Shown one piece after another: positions 1 through 12,745 of a stretch of DNA of 64,000 nt (position 1 is the first letter of the stretch; the number at the start of each line of letters is the position of its first letter). The notes under the pieces were generated by a model that did not search any database, had not been told where the DNA came from, and worked only from the letters and a program-made list of their open reading frames with translations. The position numbers were made by a program, and so were the translations under genes. Origin of the DNA: Corydoras sp. C115 (lineage: Eukaryota > Chordata > Actinopteri > Siluriformes > Callichthyidae). The stretch lies in contig JAFMOC010000208.1 of the NCBI GenBank assembly GCA_019802505.1, positions 437,501 through 501,500 of the forward strand, read 5' to 3'.

Positions 1-1190
1 AAAAAAGAACCCTGAAGTTCAAACCTACCCTCCTAACATCTGCCCACCTGCCCCACCCCCACCCCCCTAGATCCAGTTCTGCCAGAACCGTGGCTTGACT
101 TTGGACCTTCACGTTATTTCAGTACGCGTCACCAAAACTCGCAGTCATGATGTTGGCTGGACGTGGTGGACATCAGACGTCAGTTCTCACCTCGTCCATG
201 AAAAAACCACCGGTCCTATTTTCTTTGGGACGTGCTTCTACGTCGTCCGTCAGTTGGGTCAGCTGGGTCAGCTGGGCAGAACCTCAGGCAATGGATTAGA
301 ACGTAAAGAGCCGCGGGGACGTCCTTTGAGCGGAAGAATGTGTTTGGGGTTCTGGGCGTGCACCTTCACCGGAAGCTGGGACCACCTTACGGCCGCGCGG
401 GGACGTGGACGGCACGCAGACCCGGCGAGTCTACTCATAACTCACGGTGTCTTCTGGTAGACGGTTCCGTCCTGAATGGAAAACATGGACTTCTGAGAAG
501 TTTCACACCTTCCACATCGGACCTTTAAAACCCAGACGCTGACCTCAGCGTCAGACAACGCCGCCTGAGAGCTCGCCGTGTTGCCGGCGTTCTGCACTCG
601 TTTTATTTATTAGACGATAACGGCAGCCAAATAAAACCCGTACGCCGGGACAGCGACACCTACGTGTTACTACAGGTGCTTCATGACATCATGGTGGACG
701 CCGGCCCCCGGTTCTGACTGAACAAAGGGCCTTGTTGGTATATTTGTCTTGTGTTGGCAGCGCAATGTTCTGTGTAATGTGTGTTTGATTTAAAGAACGT
801 CAGCGCGTACAGAGATCTGTGAATAATGGAACGTAAGCTGCGCATAAAAGACGACTCCGGCGCGATTCATGTCCTTTGGTTTATTTATTTGCTCAGATTG
901 ATGTCCTTTCAATGCCCCATTTCAGAAACGAGCCCACAATTAATGTCTTTTGAATTTGTCCGTAATGAGGTCCATTCGTTGTGGTCGGGAGCGCGATCTC
1001 GTCTCGGTGAGTGTGGTTTGGCAGCGGTGCCGCTGAACCCCATTTCCAAGTTAAATAGTGTTTAATGTGGCTGCAGCACGGCCGTCTGAAGCCGGACGAG
1101 CTTCCCAACACGTCCGCTCTCTGGGGTCTTCGGTTCCTCGCGTCCTCACTGGACTGTGAAGTTCTGTAGCAGACGGGAAATGATGGGGAA
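1..1190. other. Intergenic DNA, no gene seen
   Basis: There are only short open frames without splice context or recognisable motifs. The sequence is CpG-containing and otherwise unremarkable. I see nothing that supports a gene here. Confidence 0.6.
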
Positions 1191-1194
1191 CATG

Positions 1195-1890
1195 GACAGG
1201 AACAGGTACGAGAACAGGTACAGGAACAGGTATGGAACCAGGAACTGGTACAAGACCGGGAATAGGTATGGGTTCAGGTACGGGACCAGGTAAGGGAACA
1301 GGTACAGGACCAGGTAAGGGTACAGGTAAGGGTACAGGACCAGGGAAGGGTACAGGTAAGGAAACAGGTACAGGACCAGGTAAGGGTACAGGAATGGGTA
1401 CAGGACCAGGTAAGGAAACAGGTACAGGACCAGGTAAGGGTACAGGAATGGGCACAGGAACAGGTACAGGACCAGGTAAGGGAACAGGACCAGGTAAGGG
1501 TACAGGTAAGGGAACAGGTAAGGGTACAGGTATGGGTACATGACCAGGTAAGTGTACAGGAATGGGTACAGGACCAGGTAAGGGAACAGGTACAGGACCA
1601 GGTAAGGGTACAGGAATGGGTACAGGAACAGGTACAGGACCAGGTAAGGGTACAGGTACAGGACCAGGTAAGGGTACAGGTAAGGGAACAGGTAAGGGTA
1701 CAGGTATGGGTACATGACCAGGTAAGTGTACAGGAATGGGTACAGGACCAGGTAAGGGAACAGGTACAGGACCAGGTAAGTGTACAGGTAAGGGAACAGG
1801 ACCAGATAAGGGTACAGGAACAGGTATAGGTACAGGTATGGGAATAGAAACAGGTACAGGACCAGGTATAGGAAAAGGTACAGGTACTGG
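1195..1890. repeat. Hexamer-based minisatellite (ACAGGT/AAGGGT/ACCAGG words)
   Basis: About 700 bp are built from variants of a 6-bp word such as AGGTAC, AGGACC and AGGTAA. A larger period of 174 bp (29 hexamers) is visible because the rare word ACATGACC recurs at 1537 and 1711. Stop codons are rare in both directions, so long Gly-Thr-Gly-Lys or Pro-Val-Pro-Leu frames arise; these are consequences of the repeat and not genes. Confidence 0.95.
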
Positions 1891-1959
1891 AGTCGTTTCA
1901 TCATGATGGTGACACTGAGGACTGCAGCAGTCCCTGGCGCCAACAACCGTGCCACACGT

Positions 1960-3900
1960 TGATTAGACGTTGGTGTAGTGTTCCCGTTTAAACGTTATTT
2001 CAGTTCGGACACTTTGGGAATTGCTTTAAGATGTTTTATGAAGTTCTGGCCTTGGCGTCGGTTCGGTTATCAGTGTGAGGTTATTCTAACGCCCCCCACA
2101 GGTTTAAGAGAACGACTCCTGAGTCGACTGTGAGTCGTCTGTGAGAGCGATCATCATCACTGTAGGTTCTCCGTTAAACAAAAGAAACAACGGCGCTTAC
2201 ACAATCCCCGTATCGCGGGCCAAGCGTTACCCCACCACGATGGAACATGGGTTTTCCATAAGCACGTTCCGTCGTACGTCCCGTACGTGGCGAGGTGGAT
2301 GTTTTGGTTTGGTGTGGAGGGACGGAGACGACGTTAAGCGCTGCGGACCGTCAGGAACCCGCTGCAATTAATCCAAACGAAACATATTAGTCAAGGCCAA
2401 GTGGCGCGGAGCACCGATGTCCAGCGTGTTATTAATGACCTCATCGCGAGAACGCAAATGAATTTCCATATGTCGGAAACCGGAGAGAACCGGTTTAATT
2501 ACACACGGATCAAGAGCCGGGCGCGATGCCGCGCCGCATCAGACTCATTAGGAAAGCAGAACCTCACAATGAGCCTCGACGTGTTCACCCACTCACCGGC
2601 CACTTTATTAGAGATACCTCCCGATCATACTGATCACACTGACGGACGGCGTGGTTATCTGTTAGTCCTCCTCACTCTACTTTCTGATGATTGGAACCCC
2701 CACAGAGCAGGTATTTGGGTGGTGTATGATGCCGAGTACTGCAGTGACCCTGACACTGCACCACCTTGAGTGGTGGTGCAGGAAAACCTGTTGTATACCG
2801 TCACCTTATTGCCGCATACGGCGGGAGAACCAAAGCCAGGGGCAACGTCCTGCGAGTTGACAGAGCCCCGGTGCCAACCAGTGAATAAACTGGGAAGGGA
2901 AAGCGTCTCTTAATGGGCGCTCCGGTTCCAGGTTCGTCCGGCCCGAGGTCTGCAGAACATCACCGGCAACCTGCGGCATTTAACGACTCCAGAAAGAAAC
3001 TTGGAGCGCACTGGCCATACCTCATCTCTGGGTCGTGGACTCAATTGGGCGTGAAGGGCATAAAAATCTGAGGCGGAAATGGAGCTGACGCTAAGCAGGG
3101 AGACGTTAATGTGCTGCGGGGGAATCCAGAACGTCGTAAACAACGTTGGGACGGCAGAACGTCAGCGCTCCAGGGAAACCCGGGAAACGCCGGCTCGCTG
3201 GACGTCAACTTCAGGTCCCGGCTGGTGGCTGGTCACGAGGGACCGTCCTGCCGAATCTCACGGAGAGGGGTTCTGAGAAACAAAGGAACGTCCCGGTCGT
3301 GAAAGCCGGAGCGATGGGAGTGTGGCGTACATGGTCCGGTTATGAAAAGGCATGTGGAGGAGCACGGCGGGGTCCGGAGCCACATGTGGGAGCCATTTCT
3401 CGGGTTAATGATGCATTAGCACCGAGAATGATTGATGGCGAAGTCATAATTATATGATATAGTAAGTACAGTATTTAAACACCCCGAGACTTCGGGAGAG
3501 CACATGTGGCAATCCATCAAGACCAGAGACGAACTGGGAACCGACTTTTAGGATTGTGTGTGTGGTGGAGGTGGGAGTGGGCGGAGTTTCAGACCCATGA
3601 AAAAGGACTTTGATTCTACATGGAGATCACATTAGTCCGGCGTCAATCCGCGAAACAACAAGAGCGCCTTCGTTTAATCAAACCTTAAACCTTTATCCAG
3701 AACAGGAACGCCTGAATCCAGAACCAACACCACTGACGGCACCGTAACATCACCGCCGACTCCTTGAATCTGATTGGCTGAGCCGTGTGACATCATTAAC
3801 AATAACACATCCCTCTGAGCGCGTCACATTCGTATCAATGCGTGATATACAATACATGTTTTTTAAATAATTACATTTATTATAATTACACATAATAATA
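1960..3900. other. Intergenic DNA, no gene seen
   Basis: A few 60-120 codon open frames exist, for example around 2401-2769, but none has a domain, a splice partner or a conserved look. A scrap of a dispersed 'ctgcagtgac' repeat that recurs elsewhere in the window lies near 2735-2785. Confidence 0.55.
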
Positions 3901-3906
3901 TATATA

Positions 3907-4243
3907 GGTGGCACGGTGGCTTAGTGTTTGGCATGTTCTCCTCTCAGCACTAGGGATTCCCGGTTCGAATCCCCATCTTGGTAGAGTTTCCATGTTCTCC
4001 CTGTGTCCGCGTGGGTTTCCTCCCACAGTCCAACAACATAGCTCAAGGTGAATTGAATTCTCCAAATTGCCCCATATAGAGTGTGTGTGTGTGAGTGAGT
4101 GTGTATCCAGTGATAGATTGCCCCCCTGTCCTGGGTGTATCTGTCAAGCGCCCGAAATGTTCTCCCCTGGATGGGCATGGGGAACCCCCCCCCCCCCCCC
4201 CGCAACCCTAATAGAGGATAAGTTGGAAGATAATGGAAGGATG
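3907..4243 (+). mobile_element. tRNA-derived SINE, DANA/Mermaid type
   Basis: The head carries a tRNA-like A box (tggcttagtg) and B box (ggttcgaatccc). It is followed by the 'ggtttcctcccacagtcca' body, a TG-rich linker, a poly-C tract and the tail 'gataatggaaggatg'. This order is shared by about twenty other copies in the window and matches the DANA/Mermaid SINE layout of teleosts. Confidence 0.9.
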
Positions 4244-5329
4244 AAATTATAGAAATAATTAAATAATTACAAAATAATTTATTTAAAATTAAAATGAAAA
4301 AATAATTAAGATTAATATAAACAGAGATCAGCGCTGAACCTGTTGCGCTGTTTTTATAAACTGCGTTCTGCAATTTGACCACTAGATGGCAGCGTTCGTT
4401 CGTTAAAGAAACCGGAATTCTGTTAAAACGGACTAGATTACGTCGCGGAAGAACACGTTATCAACGTTTTTGCTTTTAATAAACGCATTTCTGAATCAAA
4501 ACTGTTTTTTTTTTTATTAATATAGTGTGTTTATAAGTGTTTATAAAAGCTATAAAACACTCGAGGTTGTGTATTATTATAAATATTATAAATCTTAATG
4601 AGATTTATTCAGATTAATGAGGTTTGATTCTTTAATGACCTGAAGTTTGACCTGATGTATCGCTTTTCGTATTCACCTGGCGACCCGTGATTCGAACCAA
4701 AGGTTGCGAAGCGGTACTACTTTCATCTAACGAGGTCTCATCAGAATTCCGAGTCGGCGTCCACCGCAGTCTGGAGAACGTTTGTCCGGCTCGGCGGATC
4801 GTTCTTTAATAGTGATGACATCAGCGCATGAAGGAAGCGGGCCCCTCGTAAAGGCTCCGTGCTCCGCCGCCTTCGGTCCTCGCAAAACCAGACGCGTCCG
4901 ATGCCCGTCTGATCTCCTCACTGAGGTCATCGGGTCAGAGCCTTCAGCTCTTCGTCTGACGCCCATCAGGGTTCTCACCGTGGGTCCTTGAGCTCCAGGG
5001 CTGCTGCATCGCAACGGACTTGGTTCCAGAACCTCGTTCTGAATGAGCTCATTAGCGTGATGATGTAATGCATTGGACCCGGCGCCGGTGCCCACTGATA
5101 GGAACCCGGTTCCAAAACGAGCGCATCCGATTCTCATTAACGACCGGTCTGATGATGATGATCTAATCGAGTGCCTTCCATTTAAACGATGCCACGTTAA
5201 TTATCGTCCCTCGGCGTGGATTAACTTCAGAGGAAATGACGGACGGAGGGTCGTCCCGCGGTACACCGTGCCGTCCCATGATTCAGTGCGGGTCATGTGA
5301 ACAAACTGAAGAATTAAAAAAAAATAAAA

Positions 5330-5600
5330 AATAAATCACGTTCCCAAAATCCACCTCCTGAAAGGTGGAGGTGCGGATGAGGTTGTACCTGTGGTGGGCG
5401 CAGAGGGAGGACAACACGCCACCACGTTCTGCGTGCTGATGGGTAACCGTCTTAAATTAACGTACCGATTACGTTAGAAAGTTCTGTTTTAAAGGTTTCC
5501 GTTTGCGAGGGTGGGGCACCGATGAGTGGGCGTGGCCTCTTTGATCAAATGGCCTTTTTGAGGATGGTAGCCGTGAGGTTGTGTGGTTCCAGTGAGCGGT
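5330..5600. repeat. Dispersed copy of the 7-kb tandem repeat
   Basis: The segment with 'ccacctcctgaaaggtggag' and the words 'gggaggacaacacgccacc' recurs at 6998-7115 and within 7260-7730. It contains a short self-complementary motif (ccacctcctgaaaggtgg). Confidence 0.8.
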
Positions 5601-5822
5601 GTGTGGTTTAGTCGGTGTGACGATTGTGACGTTTTAACTCCCGCTGACTGAGGCATGGTTGTTGGTGCCAGATGGGCCGATGGACTCGGATGCATATGAG
5701 TGTCTTTAGATATACAACATGTGGAAACTTGAAGCTGGTGGGCTACATCATGTCTGGATGATGATGTCAGAGTGGAAGCATGGATCCATCCTGCCTCCTA
5801 ACAACAACTTAGGCTGGTGGTG

Positions 5823-5856
<34 letters not shown>

Positions 5857-6995
5857 AGGGGGTAATTTGGGGGTAACTTTTTAATTAGTCAAACATAATT
5901 TAAATGCCCCGATCTGCCCCGAGTACAGTTGCTGACCCTGTTGCATGACCCTCCTCTCCTTCCGGTCTTTGGAACCTGGCAGCGAGGTTCCACTCTGATG
6001 TTCTCCACGGATCATGGCTCATCATCAGTCCACCAATCAGCAGGCGCCGTGCGATGATGCCATCACGTCCACACGTTCCAAAAAAACCCCCCCGGGGGAA
6101 CGTTTCCGGCAGCACGTGGCGGTTAGGTATCCACGCGTCCCGCTGAGCGAGCGGACAGACGCTCTGGAAACGTCGAAAGGCAGGATGAGGTAGAACCAGA
6201 CGTTCTCCTCTGTAGTTCCATCCAGAGGAGCAAGTACAGCGACCCCGGAAAATCCCTCGCCTCCTTTAACTCTGCGCTGGAAAAACGGAGGCGCCGCTCC
6301 CCCGGCCCGGCGGAACGTCGAGGCGCGAGCCGTTCCACGTGGACCCCGCCGGATCGCGGGGCGGATCTCCAGGAGATGCCTCGTGATTCTGACCTGTGCT
6401 CCTCAGAAACGTCCTCGAGCGCCGGGCGAGCCGACGGAACCCACGTCGGTACCCCGGTGGAGGCGTCTGGGTGTTGCGTCCACGCGCTCGGAGGCCTCGT
6501 CCAGGGTCCGCTCCCGTCGTCACCACTGAAGAGCGATGATTGTGGCCTCGCTCTCCCTCGCTCTCCCTCGCTCGCTCACTCAATCCAAATCGAGAACACA
6601 TCTCGTGATGGAGCGTCCGTGTCTGCTTGCAATTAATGTCGAAGCGTGAGCTACAGCAGTGCGCGGGCGGGGGGGACGGGGGACGGGGGGGGACGGGTAG
6701 TCCGCTTCCAGAACGGCCCGGCCCGGCCCTCCAGAGACGTCGGATGTCATCGTGACGGTCGGTTATCTGAACGTTATCTGCGTTCATTAGCGCCGCTTCG
6801 TAACGACAGAAATAACTTACGATGTCTTTCATGTAATCAGTTCTCCGCGTTCCTCCTGCGCGAGCCTCGTGGTTTTGGAACCCTCTCGCCTCCTTTTTTC
6901 CAGCGCTCTGAGTCCGGCTCTGGTTTCTCTGAATTCCGCGGCCGGCTCGTCACTGATGTTTATCTCCTCCGATTTAAAAAAGGCCGCATCCGTTC
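5600..6995. other. GC-rich intergenic DNA with a TG microsatellite
   Basis: A (TG)n tract lies at about 5824-5855. From 6000 to 6900 the sequence is GC- and CpG-rich, with overlapping open frames on both strands. The frames show no domain and no exon structure, so I do not call a gene. Confidence 0.5.
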
Positions 6996-7830
6996 CCGAA
7001 ATCCACCTCCTGAAAGGTGGAGGTGCAGATGAGGTTGCACCTGTGGTGGGCGCACAGGGAGGACAACACGCCACCACGTTCTGCGTGCTGATGGGAGACC
7101 GTCTGAAATAAACGCACACCGCGTCGCATTCTGAAAGGTCTGTTTGAAAGGCTTCCGTTTGCGAGGGACCTTCCTCACCATCGCTGTTCCGATTCATCTC
7201 AAAGCCGTCGTACGAGGTTGAGGTTGTGGATGAGATGATCAGGAGGCGTGCTCACCATGGCTCTTTAATAAATAGTGGGCGTGGCCTGGAGGGAGGACAA
7301 CACGCCACCACGTTGTGCGTACTGACTGGGTAACCGTCTTAAATAGACGTCGAGGTCGGGCACCGATGAGAGGACCTTCCTCATCATCGCTGTTCCGATT
7401 CATATTAAAGCCAACGTACGAGGTTGAGGTTGTTTGAGGACGAGGATGAGGTGATCGGGAGGCGTGCCAAACATGGCTCTTTAATAAATAGTGGGCGTGG
7501 CCTCTTGGATCTAATGACCTTTTTGAGGATGGTAGCCGCGAGGTCGTGTGGTTACAGTTAGCGGTACCATCGCTGTTCCGATTCATCTCAAAGCCGATGT
7601 ACGAGGTTGAGGTTGTGGATGAGATGATGGGGAGGCGTGCTCACCATGGCTCTTTAATAAATAGTGGGCGTGGCCTGGAGGGAGGACAACACGCCACCAC
7701 GTTGTGCTGATGGGTAACCATCTTAAATAGACATCGAGGGCCTATGCCTGGCCCTGCCTCACCATCGCTGTTCCGATTCATCTCAAAGCCGTCGTACGAG
7801 GTTGAGGTTGTTTCAGGACGAGGACATCTG
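6996..7830. repeat. Tandem array of ~200-bp units
   Basis: The phrase 'catcgctgttccgattcat' starts units at about 7177, 7385, 7567 and 7763. Each is followed by 'tacgaggttgaggttg' and 'ggctctttaataaatagtgg'. Units differ by internal exchanges, for example the Bsu-like 'gaggatggtagccg' block appears only in the second unit and in the 5.5-kb copy. Confidence 0.85.
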
Positions 7831-8238
7831 TCTCCAGATAAAGGTTCTGTTTTATTAATGTTCGTGTTCTTTAACAATCCAAATGGAGAACCGTGTTCGT
7901 TTAGCGTCTGAGGCGAGGCGCGCTCCGGCACGCCGCCATGCGCTCTTTCCACTCGGCCCGTGCCACCGGAACATTTTTGGGGACCGCACTTTTTGGGTTC
8001 TCCGTACGCCGTCCGAGGCGCTCCACAGAGAGGGTCCTCCCGCAGGACGGAACGTCTGAGCCGAGGATCCGGCGTCTTAATGCGGCGCGAGTGCGAACGC
8101 AGCTATAAACCAAACGCCGCCGCCGCGGAACACGGAGCGACCCGTAAACGATGACATCATCGTCCCGCTGCAGCACCCGTCCAAAATCAGCAAACATGCC
8201 ATGTAATCCAGTCCTATCCCCGCACTTATAATGAGAGC

Positions 8239-8239
<1 letters not shown>

Positions 8240-8303
<64 letters not shown>

Positions 8304-8694
8304 CGTGTGTCTCAGTGTGTGTGTGTCTCTGTGAGTGTGTCTCTGTGAGTGTGTCTCTGTGTGTGTGTGTGTCTGTGAGTGTGTCTGAGTGAGTGAGTGA
8401 GCGTGTGTGTGAGTGTGTGTGTCTCTGTGTGTGTGTGTCAGTGTGTGTGTCTCTGTGAGTGTGTCTCTGTGAGTGTGTCTCTGTGTGTGTGTGTGTGTCT
8501 GTGAGTGTGTCTGAGTGAGTGAGTGAGCGTGTGTGTGAGTGAGTGTGTGTGTGTGTGTGTATGTGTCTGAGTGAGTGTATGTGTGTGTTTCTGACCATTA
8601 AACGTCAGTGTGTGTCTCTGTGTGTGTGTGTGAGTGAGCGAGTGTGTGTGTGTGTGTGTGAGTAAGTGTATGTGTGTGTCTGACCATTAAACGT

Positions 8695-8730
<36 letters not shown>

Positions 8731-9040
8731 GCGAGTGTGTGTGTGTGTGTGTCTGCGTTTGTGTGTGTGTATGTGAGCGTGTGAGTGAGCGTGTCTGTGA
8801 GTGTGTGAGTGTGTGAGTCTGTGTGTATGTGTGTGCGTGAATGTGTGTGTGTGAGAGTGGGAGTGTATGTATGTGTGTGAGTGAGTGTGTGTGTGTGAGT
8901 TTGAGAATGAGTGAGTGTGTGTGTGTATGTGAGTGTGTGTATGTGTGTGAGTGTGTGTGTGTGTGTGTTTGAGTGTGTGTGTGTATATGTGTGTGTGTGA
9001 GTATGTGAGTGTGTGTATGTGTGTGTGTGTGTGTGATCTG
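8240..9040. repeat. Complex TG/CTCTGTGAG microsatellite
   Basis: About 800 bp of (TG)n are interrupted by gtctctgtgagtg words. One 'gaccattaaacgtcagtgtg' block is duplicated at 8593 and 8682. The open frames across it (His-Thr or Cys-Val repeats) are artefacts. Confidence 0.95.
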
Positions 9041-9349
9041 TATAATTGTATCACGGAGCTCTTTAATAAGAATATTTCATGGCGTCTCTTAATGACCTCA
9101 CTGATCTATTACGAACACATTTCCACTCACATGGGGCTCGGCGTCCTCGTCCTCGTCCTCGTCCAGAACCTTGTCGTCAGCTGGAACTCTGCGGAATGCT
9201 TCCAGCCGGGTCCCCGCCGTGATCTATAAACCTGACGATGGACGCTTCCATAGAATGAAAAAAAAAAAAACCTTCGACAACCAAACAATCCACAAAAGTC
9301 ATCAGACTGCCCCCACCTGGCCTTGTGGATTGTGCACGTCGGTGCAATG

Positions 9350-9392
9350 GGGCAGTAAAGGGCCTTCCCCAAACTGTTTGCATATTACATGA
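9350..9392. mobile_element. Tc1/mariner-type fragment
   Basis: The motif 'gggccttccccaaactgtt' is typical of the interior of teleost Tc1-like elements. It recurs in this window at 12943, 17296 (reverse), 20464, 26688 (reverse) and 63580. Confidence 0.55.
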
Positions 9393-9436
9393 CAAGGTAG
9401 ACGATGGAATTTACGATCATCACGATTTTTTTTTTT

Positions 9437-9955
9437 TTTTTAATTGAAGGTTCATAATGCGTTCGTTTTCTTAATTAACATTAACAGTATAATCACAAAG
9501 CACGCCTGGACGATCTTTTATAAATTAGTTTTCGTAAAATGCCGGAATGAAATGTAGCTGCGGTTTCCGGAGTCTGAAGATCGAGAGTCGGCGCTCTTGT
9601 AGAACATTAAACGAACCCCGGCATAGTCCTGCTAAAATAATCATGGATGTCCCGGAAAAACGTTGCCACAACGTGCCGTGTCTTTATATATAAAATCTTT
9701 ATATATAACTCCATGACTCCATTGGTGTCCAAATTTCATATGAGGCCCAACTCAAGGTTATCCTCGTGAACGCTACACATACACTTTAATAACTTTGTAA
9801 ATTTGTTCTTTTTTTAATTGAAGGTTCGTTTTCTTAATTAACATCGTTTTATTATTTTACAGTATAATCTCAAAGCACGCCTGGACGATCTTTTATAAAT
9901 TAGTTTTCGTAAAATGCCGGAATGAAATGTAGCTGCGGTTTCCGGAGTCCGTCGT
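9437..9955. repeat. Tandem duplicated AT-rich repeat
   Basis: The unit starting 'aattgaaggttc' and containing 'cacgcctggacgatctttta' occurs at 9441 and 9817. A third partial copy of its right half (gaaccccggcatagtcctgc) lies at 10735-10880. No coding content is seen. Confidence 0.8.
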
Positions 9956-9959
9956 CAGG

Positions 9960-10735
9960 ACGGTACGAGGGAGACCCGAGTTCTGTGTAAACAGGTTCTC
10001 AGTACGTTGACGTTCCCAAACATGCCATACAGGCCTCGGAACGTGGAGCCGGAGATGGAACAGCGCCACCTTCCCCGCTCGCGGTACGCTCGGCGTCCAT
10101 GTTGACACAGGAGTAATCAGTGGCGTTGGAAGTTTACACGGCGTCCGGCGTTCTCCAATCAGCCGGCGTGACCGACGGCGCGCTGCGAAAGCAAATGTGG
10201 AAGCTGGAACCCTGGCGCGTGGTATAAACTGCGGCCGGTGCGCCTCGGGACGGCGGCGAGCTGTCAGTCTGATGGAAACGCGAGCGCACGCCGGGAAGGA
10301 AACTGGGACGCCGCCCAAAACCATCATCGTGCCACCACATCGTACTCCTCTCTCGACTCGGGTCCCGAGATGATGGCGTTCCGACTCCCGGCGCGGGGAA
10401 TGACGGGGTCTTTGAAGCGAGCTGTGAGGTTCGGGAGGCCGTGCCTGCAGACGCTTTGGCAGCGCGAGGCTTTTATCTAATCTGCGATGTTGCACGTCAA
10501 ATTGGAACCACCTGTTAGTTCAGACCCAGCGGGACGGGTGCCAGGATTCCCCATCGAGGCCCCACGGGGGAGAGAGGAACACGGAACCGCAGCGTTTTCC
10601 ACAATACTGTCAGTTCAGCTTTTAAAATGGGCAAATTCAACAAATCTACGAAAACCCGAAAAGGTCGAGTTAAAGGTGTTAAATCCGCTGGTTGAATAGT
10701 TTTACAGCGGCGCTGCGTGGAGGCGGGAGGCCTTT
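9960..10735. other. GC-rich intergenic DNA, no gene seen
   Basis: Open frames up to 200 codons run on the minus strand (10495-9893), but they are low-complexity Arg/Pro/Ser-rich, lack an initiation context and domain, and overlap repeat DNA at one end. I treat them as chance frames. Confidence 0.5.
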
Positions 10736-10930
10736 TGACCTGAAGGTTGAAGATTGAGAGTCTCGATTTGAGCGCTCTTGTAGAACGTAAAACGAACCCC
10801 GGCATAGTCCTGCTAAAATAACCATAGCCTTCTCGGAAAAACGTTGCCACGTTAAAATCTTTATATATGCCTCCATGCCGTATGTGCAAGTCACCCACCC
10901 ACACCAGGTCATGTGACCCCAGAGGTAAAC

Positions 10931-11192
10931 ACCCCTGGGGGGGGGGGGGGGTGTTCCCTATGCCCCTCCAGGGGAGAACGTTTCGGGTGCTGGACAGGGG
11001 GACAATCTTTTACAGGACATGCTCACTCACACACTCTATATGGGGCAATTTAGAGCATAAAATTTACCTTAAATCAATGTTTTTGGACTGTGGGAGGGAA
11101 CCTGGAGAAACTCCATTCGCACACGGGGAGAACATGCAAACTCCAAATTGGGATTTGAACCAGTGTTGAGAGGTGCCAACCACTAAGCCACC
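10931..11192 (-). mobile_element. SINE, DANA/Mermaid type, minus orientation
   Basis: The poly-G/‘ggggagaacgtttcggg’ tail end is at left and the tRNA-like head (ccactaagccacc, read in reverse) is at right. The copy is diverged. Confidence 0.85.
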
Positions 11193-11226
11193 TTTTTTAA
11201 TATATAAATTATGTTTGTATTATTAG

Positions 11227-11554
11227 GATGGCACAGTGGCTCAGTGGTTTAGCATGTTCTCCTCAGTGCTGGCGATTTAGGTTCGAATCCCAATCTGGGT
11301 GGAGTTTGCATGTCCTCCCCGTGTCCGTGTGGGTCTCCTCCGGGTTTTCCGGTTTCCTCCCACAGTCCAAAAAAACCATGGATTCAAGGTGAATTGAATT
11401 CTGCAAATTGCCCCATATAGAGTGAGTGATAGATTGCACCCCTGTCCTGGGTGTATCTGCCCCGCGCCTGAAACGTTCTCCCCTGGATGGGCATGGGGAA
11501 CCCCCACCCCCGCGACCCTGATATAGGATAAAGCAGAAGATAATGGATGGATGG
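11227..11554 (+). mobile_element. SINE, DANA/Mermaid type
   Basis: Full-length order of head, body and 'gataatggatggatgg' tail. Confidence 0.9.
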
Positions 11555-11560
11555 ACATCA

Positions 11561-11820
11561 GGACAGCACAGTGGCTTAATGGTTGGCATGTTCTCCTCTC
11601 AGTGCTGGGTATTCCCGGTTGGAATCCCGATCTGTGTAGAGTTTGCATGTTCTCCCCGTGTCCGTGTGGGTTTCTTCCCACAGTCCAAAAACATGGATTC
11701 AAGGTGAATTGAATGCTCCAAATTGCCCCATATAGTGTGTGTCTGTGTGAGTGAGTGTGTATTCAGTGATAGATTGGCGCCCTGTCTCCCCCCCCCACTG
11801 CGACCCTAATAGATTATAAT
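11561..11820 (+). mobile_element. SINE, DANA/Mermaid type, 3' truncated
   Basis: A second head (cagtggcttaatggttggca) follows the previous copy within a few bases. The tail ends at a short poly-C and 'cgaccctaatag'. Confidence 0.88.
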
Positions 11821-11829
11821 AATTATTAA

Positions 11830-12600
11830 AGGTGAGATAATAGACGTATGTTTGTATAATTTTTTTTAGATGTAACTGATTGATAGATTGATAGATTGAT
11901 TGATTGATTACTTGATTAATTGATTGATTGATCATTAAGGCTAACTTTATCCCTCAGATGAAGGGGGTGTTTTGTTTACAGATGAGTTTTGAGTTTTGAG
12001 ACCCGTCTGAGAGCTCGCACCCGTCCGTCTCATAATGAACACCGCGGCGGCGGCGGCGGCGTCCGTGTTTATCTGCGTGGCTTTTGGAGTTTCCATTGCG
12101 CCGCTCGGCCGTCACGCGTAAACGGCGGCGTGTGCCAGCGCTGAATCCCCCCCCCCCCCCCGCCCCCGTTCCTAAATCAAATAAATGTGTTTGTTGGGCC
12201 CTCGCTCCACTCCACTCGCCGCTCGGAGCGCCATCAGAAACGCAGCCGGGGGGATGGGGGGGGAACCTACGACCCGCTCCACAAATCACTCTGCGCCGGC
12301 CGTCTGGCCGGGAGAGGCCCCGGTTAGCCGTCTCTCTCTCTCTGAGTGTCGGAGGCCTGCTCGCTGTAAACCAACCGCTGCGGCTGGAGCGAGGTGGAGG
12401 ATCGGAACGTGAGGAGAACCTCAGATTTATACACGGAACGTTCGTAACGTTTACGCCAGAACGAAAACAAGCGACGTGATTCGTCGCTGCGGGACGTCAA
12501 CAGATGGATGAAATGTCTCGGAAATCTGGAGAACAGGACTGGGGCAACCTCGACGCTGAGGCCCTTTACATGAAAGAACCAAGTAGCACCATGTGGACCG
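11830..12600. other. GATT/TGAT simple repeat and CpG-rich DNA
   Basis: A short (TGAT)n run lies at 11876-11932, then GC-rich sequence with a poly-C tract at about 12148-12162. No gene is seen. Confidence 0.55.
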
Positions 12601-12745
12601 TCGTTATCCATCCATTATCTTCTGCTTTAACCTCTATTAGGATTGGGGGGGGGGTCCTGGGTGTATCTGCCCAAACGTTCTCCCATGGATGGGCATGGGG
12701 AACCCCCCTCCCCCCCTACTCCGCGACCCTAATTGAGGATTAAGC
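12601..12745 (+). mobile_element. SINE 3' fragments, chimeric
   Basis: The tail words 'catccattatcttctgcttt' (minus sense) run directly into the plus-sense body 'gtcctgggtgtatctgccca', so two SINE pieces are joined head to head. Confidence 0.65.

Noticed and set aside
1051..1955. Pro-Val-Pro-Leu and Tyr-Leu-rich open frames
   Set aside because: They are products of the hexamer satellite, present in several frames at once.
3920..3990. A tRNA gene suggested by A-box and B-box words (also at every SINE head)
   Set aside because: Each is the head of a SINE, diverged and lacking a foldable acceptor stem; no stand-alone tRNA was seen.
6266..6832. 188-codon minus-strand frame in GC-rich DNA
   Set aside because: Arg/Ser/Pro-rich, no domain, no exon partners, overlapping open frames on the other strand; a GC effect.
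8077..9054. His-Thr-rich open frames
   Set aside because: They are (TG)n microsatellite read on the minus strand.
9893..10495. 200-codon minus-strand frame
   Set aside because: It starts or ends in repeat DNA shared with 9440-9560, and its composition is low in complexity.
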